DNA of 64,000 nucleotides from Burkholderiales bacterium (lineage in GTDB: Bacteria; Pseudomonadota; Gammaproteobacteria; Burkholderiales; SHXO01), in contig JADZGB010000029.1 of the NCBI GenBank assembly GCA_020854105.1, forward strand, positions 1 to 64,000, read 5' to 3'. The position numbers were made by a program, and so were the translations under genes. The notes under the pieces are model-generated. The model was not told the origin of the DNA. It was given only the letters and a program-made list of their open reading frames with translations, and did not search any database. Below are positions 57,893 to 64,000 of this stretch, in pieces. Position 1 is the first letter of the stretch, and every line of letters begins with the position of its first letter.

Positions 57893-58597
57893 TCAGACAC
57901 CCAGATACTCGTGCAGCATACCCATGCGCGCGGACAGTTCGTCCTTCCTGACCACCTCGGCCACCTGCCCGCGCTCGACCACGTAGTGCCGGTCGGCGAG
58001 CGGGGCGGCGAAGCGGAAGTTCTGGTCCGCCATCACGATCGTGTAGCCGCGCGACTTCAGTTGCTCGATCGCCTTGCCGAGCGCCTTCACGATGACCGGC
58101 GCCAGGCCCTCGGTGATCTCGTCGAGCAGCAGCAGGCGCGCGCCGGTGCGCAGGATGCGCGCCATCGCCAGCATCTGCTGCTCGCCGCCCGAGAGCCGGG
58201 TTCCCGGGCTGTTGCGCCGCTCGTGCAGGTTGGGAAACATGGCGTAGATCTCCTCCACGCTCATGCCGCCCTCCCCCACGCGCGGAGGCAGCCGCAGGTT
58301 CTCCTCGGTACTGAGCGAGGCGAAGATGCCCCGTTCCTCCGGACAGTAGCCGACTCCCAAGCGCGCGATCCTGTGCGGGGCGAGGCCCAGGACGTCGCGC
58401 CCCTCCAAGCGCAGCGTGCCGCGGCGCCGGTCGACCAGTCCGAGCACGGACTTCAGCGTCGTGCTGCGACCCGAGCCGTTGCGCCCGAGCAGCGTGACCA
58501 GTTCGCCATGGCCGACTTCGAAGCTCATGCCGTGCAGCACGTGCGATTCGCCGTACCACGCGTGCAGTTCGCGCATGGCCAGCATCGCCTCAGGCAT
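57893..58597 (-). CDS. livF: ABC transporter ATP-binding protein (LivF family) with Arg in Walker A
   Basis: This is the second ATPase of the Liv-type importer, 234 residues. The signature LSGGEQQMLAMARIL and Walker B LLLLDEITEGLAP are normal. The Walker A loop reads GRNGSGRSTTL, so the nearly invariant Lys is Arg44 (codon CGC at 58468-58466). LivG next to it has a normal GPNGAGKTT. One degenerate site may thus be tolerated in the heterodimer. It overlaps livG by 8 nt and precedes the binding-protein gene by 15 nt. Confidence 0.92.
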   Translation of the reverse strand: MPEAMLAMRELHAWYGESHVLHGMSFEVGHGELVTLLGRNGSGRSTTLKSVLGLVDRRRGTLRLEGRDVLGLAPHRIARLGVGYCPEERGIFASLSTEENLRLPPRVGEGGMSVEEIYAMFPNLHERRNSPGTRLSGGEQQMLAMARILRTGARLLLLDEITEGLAPVIVKALGKAIEQLKSRGYTIVMADQNFRFAAPLADRHYVVERGQVAEVVRKDELSARMGMLHEYLGV

Positions 58598-59348
58598 GCT
58601 CTGCCCCTACGTAGGCTTCCAGCACGGCCGGGTTGCCGGACACCTCGGCGTAGTTGCCTTCGGCCAGCACGGTGCCGCGCTGCAGGACGGTGATGCGATC
58701 GCACAGGTCCTCGACCACGCCCAGATTGTGCTCGACCATCAGCACGGTGCGCCCCGCCGCGACCTTCTTGATCAGCGCGGTCACCCGCCCGACGTCCTCG
58801 TGCGCCATGCCCTGCGTGGGTTCGTCCAGCAGCATCAGTTCGGGCTCGAGGGCGAGGGTGGTCGCCAATTCCAGCGCACGCTTGCGGCCATAGGGCAGTT
58901 CGACCGCCTCGAGCTGCGCGTACGGGGCCAGTTCCACGCTCGCGAGCAGCTCCATCGCGCCCGCATCGAGCACCGACAGCGAGCGCTCGGAGTGCCAGAA
59001 CCGGTAGGACGATCCGGCGTGTCTGCGCTGCAGGGCGACGCGCACGTTCTCGAGCACCGTCATGTGCGGAAAGGTCGAGGAGATCTGGAACGAACGCACC
59101 AGCCCCATGCGCGCCACGCTTGCCGCCCCGACGGAGGTGATGTCGGTGCCGTTGTAGAGGATGCTGCCGCCGGTCGCAGGCAGAAAGCGGGTGAGCAGAT
59201 TGAACACCGTGGTCTTGCCGGCTCCGTTCGGCCCGATCAGGGCGTGGATGCTCCCGCGGCGGATCTTCAGATCGACGCCGTTGACCGCAACGAAACCCTT
59301 GAACTCCTTGCGCAGTCCGCGCGTTTCCAGAATCGTGTCGCCCTTCAC
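58590..59348 (-). CDS. livG: ABC transporter ATP-binding protein (LivG family)
   Basis: This is the first ATPase of the Liv-type importer, 252 residues. It starts at GTG 59348, in a GTGA overlap with the acyl-CoA synthetase stop; upstream the frame runs through that gene without homology. Motifs are Walker A GPNGAGKTTVFNLLTR, signature-region LPYGRKRALELATTLAL and Walker B LMLLDEPTQGMAHED, with the C-terminal LAEGNYAEVSGNPAVLEAYVG typical of LivG. Confidence 0.95.
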   Translation of the reverse strand: MKGDTILETRGLRKEFKGFVAVNGVDLKIRRGSIHALIGPNGAGKTTVFNLLTRFLPATGGSILYNGTDITSVGAASVARMGLVRSFQISSTFPHMTVLENVRVALQRRHAGSSYRFWHSERSLSVLDAGAMELLASVELAPYAQLEAVELPYGRKRALELATTLALEPELMLLDEPTQGMAHEDVGRVTALIKKVAAGRTVLMVEHNLGVVEDLCDRITVLQRGTVLAEGNYAEVSGNPAVLEAYVGAEHA

Positions 59349-60982
59349 CTGCTCTGCAGCCCTTTCGCCTGCTCGCGCAGGACGTTCTTCTGGATCTTCC
59401 CGGTCGAGGTCTTCGGCAACGGGCCGAATACCACCGTCTTGGGACACTTGTAGTGCGCGAGCCGTTCGCGGCAATACGCGATCAGGCCGGCGGGCTCCAT
59501 CGGGGCCACTCCCGGCTTGAGCACGACGAACGCACACGGCGTCTCGCCCCACCTCTCGTCCGGGCGCGCGACCACGGCGGCCTCCAGAACGTCCGGATGA
59601 CTGTAGAGCACGTCCTCGACCTCGATGGTCGATATGTTCTCGCCTCCGGAGATGATGATGTCCTTCGACCGGTCCTTGATCTTCGCATATCCGTCGGGGT
59701 ACACCACCGCCAGGTCGCCGGTGTGGTACCAGCCGCCGCGAAAGGCCTCCTCGGTCGCCTTCGGGTTCTTGAGGTAGCCCTTCATGGTGATGTTGCCGCG
59801 GAACAGGATCTCGCCCATGGTTTCACCGTCTGCGGGCACCGGCTGCAGCGTATCCGGGTCGGCCACGATCATCGCCTCCTGCAGCTCGTAGTTCACTCCC
59901 TGCCGGCCGTTGCACACGGCACGGTCCTGCAGCGACAGGGCGTCCCACTCGGGATGCTTGGCGCACACGCTGGCCGGTCCGTACACCTCGGTCAGTCCAT
60001 AGACGTGTGTCAGGTCGAAGCCCATGCGTTCCATGCCCTCGATCACCGGCTGCGGGGGCGCGGCGCCGGCGATCATGCCGTGCACCCGATGCGTGATGCC
60101 CTCGCGCAGCGCGGCGGGCGCATTGATCAGCATGTTGTGCACGACCGGCGCGCCGCAGAAGTGGGTGACGCGATGGGTGCGGATCAGATCGAACACGGCC
60201 TGCGCCTCCACCCTGCGCAGGCACACGTTGGTGCCGGCGACCAGCGCCGTGGTCCAGGGAAAGCACCAGCCGTTGCAATGGAACATCGGCAGGGTCCACA
60301 GGTACACCGGGAAGTGCGGCATGGCCCAGGTGACCACGTTGTTCACGGCATTCAGGTACGCACCGCGATGATGCAGGACCACGCCCTTGGGATTGCCGGT
60401 CGTCCCGGAGGTGTAGTTGAGCGCGATCGCGTCCCACTCGTCGTGCGGCAGCGCCCATTCGAAATTCGGGTCTCCGCTCGCCAGGAAGTCCTCGTAGACG
60501 GCCTCGCCGAGCAGATCGCCGCCGCTGCCCAGCGGATCGTCGATGTCGATGACGAGCGGCCGCTTGCCGACCATCTGCAGCGCGCGCCCCACGATGCCCG
60601 ACAGTTCCCGGTCGGCGATGAGCACCTTGGCCTCGCCGTGCTCCAGCATGAACGCGATCGCGGCCGGATCCAGTCGCGTGTTGAGCGCATTGAGCACCGC
60701 ACCCAGCATCGGGACCGCGAAGTGCGCCTCGAACATCGCCGGGATGTTGGGCGCGATCACCGCGACCGTGTCGTGCGGTCCCACACCGTGCCGCGCCAGG
60801 GCAGATGCCAGGCGCCGGCAGCGGCGATAGGTCTCGGCCCACGTGGCGCGGTGTCCGCCGTGCACGAGTGCGAGCCGATCGGGGTAGACCGCGGCGGTAC
60901 GCCGGATGAAGGACAGCGGGGACAGCGGGACGTGGTTCGCCTGATTCCTGTCCAGGCCAAGCGCGTAGGGATTGGCGGACAT
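59345..60982 (-). CDS. fatty acyl-CoA synthetase (AMP-binding, class I ANL enzyme)
   Basis: This activates a free acid to its CoA thioester with ATP. It has 545 residues from ATG 60982, preceded by AGGAG. The P-loop is NYTSGTTGNPKGVV, the A5-type motif YGLTEVYGPAS, the hinge Asp in YHTGDLAVVYPDGYAKIKDR and the C-terminal Lys in KTSTGKIQKNVLR. It resembles medium-chain and methylmercaptopropionate CoA ligases (DmdB-like), which fits the DmdC-like dehydrogenase downstream. It is the first gene of the long collinear series. Confidence 0.95.
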   Translation of the reverse strand: MSANPYALGLDRNQANHVPLSPLSFIRRTAAVYPDRLALVHGGHRATWAETYRRCRRLASALARHGVGPHDTVAVIAPNIPAMFEAHFAVPMLGAVLNALNTRLDPAAIAFMLEHGEAKVLIADRELSGIVGRALQMVGKRPLVIDIDDPLGSGGDLLGEAVYEDFLASGDPNFEWALPHDEWDAIALNYTSGTTGNPKGVVLHHRGAYLNAVNNVVTWAMPHFPVYLWTLPMFHCNGWCFPWTTALVAGTNVCLRRVEAQAVFDLIRTHRVTHFCGAPVVHNMLINAPAALREGITHRVHGMIAGAAPPQPVIEGMERMGFDLTHVYGLTEVYGPASVCAKHPEWDALSLQDRAVCNGRQGVNYELQEAMIVADPDTLQPVPADGETMGEILFRGNITMKGYLKNPKATEEAFRGGWYHTGDLAVVYPDGYAKIKDRSKDIIISGGENISTIEVEDVLYSHPDVLEAAVVARPDERWGETPCAFVVLKPGVAPMEPAGLIAYCRERLAHYKCPKTVVFGPLPKTSTGKIQKNVLREQAKGLQSR

Positions 60983-61177
60983 GTCGGGGTTCTCCTGAGC
61001 GTGACGCACGGGATTTCCGCATGGCAAGTCGGCGGAAAGCATGGGCGTTCTTCTTGCTTTGCTAGGGCGGTCGGCCTGAGGGCCCAGATGATACTCGATG
61101 GCGTGCCCCGCCGGGGTCAGCGCCTGCATTCGCGCCGCATCCCGGAACCGATTGATTTCTGCCCGTTTTCGCCTCTG

Positions 61178-62656
61178 ATGGAGAAAGTGCTCGCGGTCGG
61201 CGCTGCAACCACCCGGTTACGTGCCCTGAAGACCGGTCCCGAACAAGCAGAGCCCGCACAGGCAACGGTCGCGCCGCCCACCGGCAATGCGGTATGCGCG
61301 GTGCTGTTCCTGGAGATGATCGACTTCTCGCGCAAGTCGGTGGCTGACCAGCTGGTGCTTCGGGAACGCTTCAACGGACGCGTGGCCCGCGCGCTCGAGC
61401 AGGTGCCGCTGCTCGACCGCATGGTGCTCGAGACCGGCGACGGCGTGGCGATCACCTTCCTCGGCGGCGCCCAGGCAGCACTGCACGTCGCCCTGCGCTT
61501 TGCCCACTCGCTGCAGCCGGCATCCGGTTCGTCGGATCCTCTCCAGGTGCGCGGCGGCATCAATATCGGTCCGGTGCGTCTCACGCACGACGTCAACGGG
61601 CAGGCGCTGGTGCTCGGCGATGGCATCAATGTCGCCCAGCGTCTGCTCGGTTTCGGCGCACCGGGGCAGTTCCTGGTGTCGCGCGCCTACCACGAAGCGC
61701 TGTGCGAGCGCTCTCCCGCATACAAGGGACTGTTCCTGTATCAGGGGTCGCGCACCGACACGCACGTGCGCGAGCACGAGGTCTACGTACTCGATCCCAA
61801 CGCCGTTGCCCGGGACGAAGTGCCGCCTCCGGTGGCGGCGTCCGCGCGCGAGCCCGCGCCCGCCACGCCGGTGCATGCGCCGCGCCCGGGACGACGCCGG
61901 CTGGCGCTCGGCGCCGCCGCCCTGTCGGCGACGCTGCTGGCGGCGGCGGTGCTGGTGCGCCTGCTGCCCGGCGACGCTGGTACGCCCGCACAGTTGCGGC
62001 CGGACGCGGGCGCCGCAGCGCTGGAGCGGCCCCTGGTACTGCGTCACACACCGCTGCTGCCTGCACCGGCGGCGCAGCCGTCCGGCGTGCAGAGCGACGC
62101 CGTCGTGGCCGCAGCGCCCGATGCATCCGCGGACACCGGCGAGCCGACGGCGGTGTCCCCCCCCGCCGCCACGGTCCCGGCGTTCGAAGCGCCCCAGGCT
62201 CGCACGGCCTCCCGGCACGCCGGTTCACGGCGCACGTCGCCGCCGCAGCGCGCACATACACAGGCCGCTGCGGGCCGCGCGCCCGCCACGCCCGGACCGG
62301 CGACCGCTCTCCCCGAAGGGTCCGCGGCCGTGCGCAGCGCCAAGGCCGAGCCCGTGCCACACGCCGAGCAGCCCTCCGCCGACGTGTCGAAAGCACCTCC
62401 GGTCCTTTCCCCGCCTCCGCCCGCGAGTCCGAAGAAGGCCGCGACCGCCCTCGTGCTCTTCGCCATCTCCCCCTGGGGAGAAGTGTTCGTGGACGGCAGG
62501 TCGATGGGGGTGAGTCCGCCCCTCAAGGAGCTGGAGCTCGCACAGGGCAGGCACCGCATCGTCGTGCGCAACTCCGAGTTCAAGTCCTTCGACGAAGAGA
62601 TCGAGCTGGGCTCCAACCAGACGCTGCGCATCAAGCACAAGTTCGTTCGACGCTAG
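61178..62656 (+). CDS. class III nucleotide cyclase-like protein with membrane helix and C-terminal PEGA domain
   Basis: This 492-residue signalling protein has a cytoplasmic N-terminal class III cyclase-like domain (about 35-205). LFLEMIDFSRKS aligns with the FADIxGFT motif, so the first metal Asp is Glu46. Asp88 of ETGDGVAITF and the Asn151/Arg155 pair of GDGINVAQRLL are kept. A membrane helix (about 240-262) and a Pro/Ala-rich linker (about 270-425) lead to a PEGA domain (about 428-490; GEVFVDGRSMGVSPPLKELE, GRHRIVVRN). Catalysis is doubtful because of the Asp-to-Glu change. Start ATG 61178. It lies 6 nt before the lipoprotein gene. Confidence 0.85.
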   Translation: MEKVLAVGAATTRLRALKTGPEQAEPAQATVAPPTGNAVCAVLFLEMIDFSRKSVADQLVLRERFNGRVARALEQVPLLDRMVLETGDGVAITFLGGAQAALHVALRFAHSLQPASGSSDPLQVRGGINIGPVRLTHDVNGQALVLGDGINVAQRLLGFGAPGQFLVSRAYHEALCERSPAYKGLFLYQGSRTDTHVREHEVYVLDPNAVARDEVPPPVAASAREPAPATPVHAPRPGRRRLALGAAALSATLLAAAVLVRLLPGDAGTPAQLRPDAGAAALERPLVLRHTPLLPAPAAQPSGVQSDAVVAAAPDASADTGEPTAVSPPAATVPAFEAPQARTASRHAGSRRTSPPQRAHTQAAAGRAPATPGPATALPEGSAAVRSAKAEPVPHAEQPSADVSKAPPVLSPPPPASPKKAATALVLFAISPWGEVFVDGRSMGVSPPLKELELAQGRHRIVVRNSEFKSFDEEIELGSNQTLRIKHKFVRR

Positions 62657-62662
62657 TACGCC

Positions 62663-63046
62663 ATGTTCCGTCCGTTGCTCGCTCTGGTCTTCCTCGTGCT
62701 CGCCGGCTGCAGCACCCAGTTCGTGCAGGAGTTCCCGCTCGCCCGGTTCAAGGCCGAGGCGGCCCTTGACCGCGGCATCCGCGAATACGACGACGGCGAG
62801 TATCGCGTGTCTGCCCGCACCATCCAGGGTGCGCTCGACGCCGGTCTGACCACCCGCTCACAGGCGCGCGCGCACAAGTACCTGGCCTTCATGCGCTGCA
62901 TCGCCGGCGAACAGCCCGCGTGCCGCGAGCACTTCCGGCTGGCGTTCAAGGCCGATCCCCGGCTGGAACTCGCGCCGGAGGAGAGCGGACACCCGATCTG
63001 GGATCCGGTGTACCGCAGCGTGAAGCAGGAGCTGGCGAAGAAGTGA
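62663..63046 (+). CDS. small TssQ-like lipoprotein (T6SS-associated family)
   Basis: This 127-residue protein has a lipobox (LVFLVLAGC, Cys16) followed by a TPR-like helical domain: REYDDGEYRVSARTIQGALD, QARAHKYLAFMRCIAGEQPA, CREHFRLAFKADPRLELAPE and GHPIWDPVYRSVK. The pattern, including the paired Cys and the GHPIW motif, matches the TssQ-type lipoproteins found with some type VI secretion loci. No T6SS structural gene is in the window. It ends overlapping the kinase GTG, so the three genes are one operon. Confidence 0.82.
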   Translation: MFRPLLALVFLVLAGCSTQFVQEFPLARFKAEAALDRGIREYDDGEYRVSARTIQGALDAGLTTRSQARAHKYLAFMRCIAGEQPACREHFRLAFKADPRLELAPEESGHPIWDPVYRSVKQELAKK

Positions 63047-64000
63047 ACGCGAGCGTGCACGCCGGCGAGCAGATCAGGCAGCTCGGACGCTACGAGCTGC
63101 TCTCCGAACTCGGGCAGGGCGCAATGGGCGTGGTGTATCGCGCGCGCGACCCGGTGCTCGAGCGCGTGGTCGCGATCAAGACGATCAACCTGACCTTGCC
63201 CAAGGACGAGCTGCCGGAATACGAGGGACGCTTCTACCAGGAGGCGCGCGCCGCCGGCGGGCTCAACCATCCCAACATCGTCACCATCTACGATATCGGC
63301 AAGAGCGACAAGGTCGCCTACATGGCGATGGAGCTGCTCGAGGGCGAGGAGCTGCGCTCGATCCTCGCCGACAGGCAACCGTTGCCGGTGCCGCTCGCGC
63401 TAGACATCGGCATGCAGGTGGCCGAAGGCCTGGCGTACGCGCACGAGCGCCAGGTCGTGCATCGCGACATCAAGCCGGCCAACATCATGATCGTGCGCGA
63501 CGGCCTGGTGAAGATCACGGACTTCGGCATCGCGCGCATGCGCACCAACGAAGTCAAGACGATGACCGGGATGATCCTGGGCTCGCCCAAGTACATGGCT
63601 CCGGAGCAGGTAGTGGGCAAGCGCGTGGATCACCGGGCCGACATCTTCTCGCTCGGCGTGGTGCTGTACGAGATGCTCACGGGCGAAGCGCCGTTCGTGG
63701 CCGACAGCGTGCACGGCATCCTGTACCAGGTGCTCAACCACACGCCCCCTGCACCGAGCACGAGGAATTCCCAGTCACCGCCGCTGCTCGACCTGATCGT
63801 GGCCAAGGCGCTGGCCAAGAACCTGGAGCAGCGCTACGACAACGCCAAGGATCTCGCGCAGGATCTGCGCCAGTGCAGGGACATGCTGGCCGCGCGCGCT
63901 GCCGCGCCCGAGTTCACTGCAGGCACCGCGGCGCCGTCCGCCGGCGCGCCGCGCCTGGGCATTCCCGGTACGGGAGAGCGCACCGGGGGCCTTGGGCTGT
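63043..64000 (+). CDS. Hanks-type serine/threonine protein kinase (3' end outside window)
   Basis: The first 319 codons are present. It starts at GTG 63043, overlapping the lipoprotein stop. The kinase domain (about 16-285) is complete: glycine loop LGQGAMGVVYRA, Lys46 in VVAIKTIN, catalytic VVHRDIKPANIMIV (about 139), DFG in TDFGIARMR and the P+1 region LGSPKYMAPEQV. An Ala/Pro/Gly-rich linker starts after about residue 290, so more domains probably follow beyond the edge. Together with the PEGA protein and TssQ-like lipoprotein it suggests an envelope-sensing phosphorylation pathway. Confidence 0.95.
   Translation, partial: MNASVHAGEQIRQLGRYELLSELGQGAMGVVYRARDPVLERVVAIKTINLTLPKDELPEYEGRFYQEARAAGGLNHPNIVTIYDIGKSDKVAYMAMELLEGEELRSILADRQPLPVPLALDIGMQVAEGLAYAHERQVVHRDIKPANIMIVRDGLVKITDFGIARMRTNEVKTMTGMILGSPKYMAPEQVVGKRVDHRADIFSLGVVLYEMLTGEAPFVADSVHGILYQVLNHTPPAPSTRNSQSPPLLDLIVAKALAKNLEQRYDNAKDLAQDLRQCRDMLAARAAAPEFTAGTAAPSAGAPRLGIPGTGERTGGLGL

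Noticed and set aside
59453..61177. Upstream in-frame extension of the cyclase-like gene
   Set aside because: The extension lies opposite the acyl-CoA synthetase gene and shows no homology; ATG 61178 begins right before the recognisable domain.

Overview
The window is 64 kb of dense, GC-rich chromosomal DNA. Most genes have a strong GC3 bias, so long spurious open frames lie opposite nearly every real gene. Gene order and protein types point to a betaproteobacterium, perhaps near Rhodocyclales, Burkholderiales or Nitrosomonadales. The signs are the tig-clpP-clpX-lon-hupB-tRNA-ppiD housekeeping block, the dnaQ-rnhA-methyltransferase-mltD block, hpnCDE squalene genes and a TssQ-like lipoprotein. 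This placement is inferred from layout only. I see no insertion sequence, prophage or CRISPR array.

Layout. 1-2054 is a chemotaxis receptor running off the left edge. 2274-6595 is a MacA/MacB-like efflux operon (adaptor, ATPase, two permeases), closed by a REP-like inverted pair. 6708-10974 holds dnaQ, rnhA, a methyltransferase and, divergently, mltD. 10984-17620 is a four-gene oligopeptide ABC importer with a fused double ATPase and a binding protein anchored at both ends. 17729-18511 is fabI. 18566-27720 is the proteostasis block: ppiD, tRNA-Asp, tRNA-Val, hupB, lon, clpX, clpP, tig and tRNA-Leu, with a recognisable sigma-32 promoter before lon and a sigma-70 promoter before hupB. 27871-31547 holds hpnC-hpnD-hpnE plus an SDR-fold protein that has lost its catalytic residues. 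31698-40763 holds a thioesterase, ETF-ubiquinone oxidoreductase, a two-domain M16 peptidase, a stomatin/NfeD pair and an M48-TPR lipoprotein.

The region 40810-60982 is sixteen collinear minus-strand genes that look like one catabolic unit for a fatty or carboxylic acid. Uptake would be by a FadL-type porin and a Liv-type ABC importer, activation by an acyl-CoA synthetase, oxidation by two unlike acyl-CoA dehydrogenases feeding EtfAB, then hydratase, hydroxyacyl-CoA dehydrogenase and thiolase steps. Two oddities are an enolase-superfamily dehydratase at the distal end and a LivF ATPase with Arg in place of the Walker A Lys. The ETF-ubiquinone oxidoreductase that would return these electrons to the quinone pool lies 20 kb away.

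The right edge (61178-64000) is a three-gene signalling module: a cyclase-like/PEGA membrane protein, a TssQ-like lipoprotein and a Ser/Thr kinase cut by the window end. With no secretion genes visible here, this is the least understood locus in the window.
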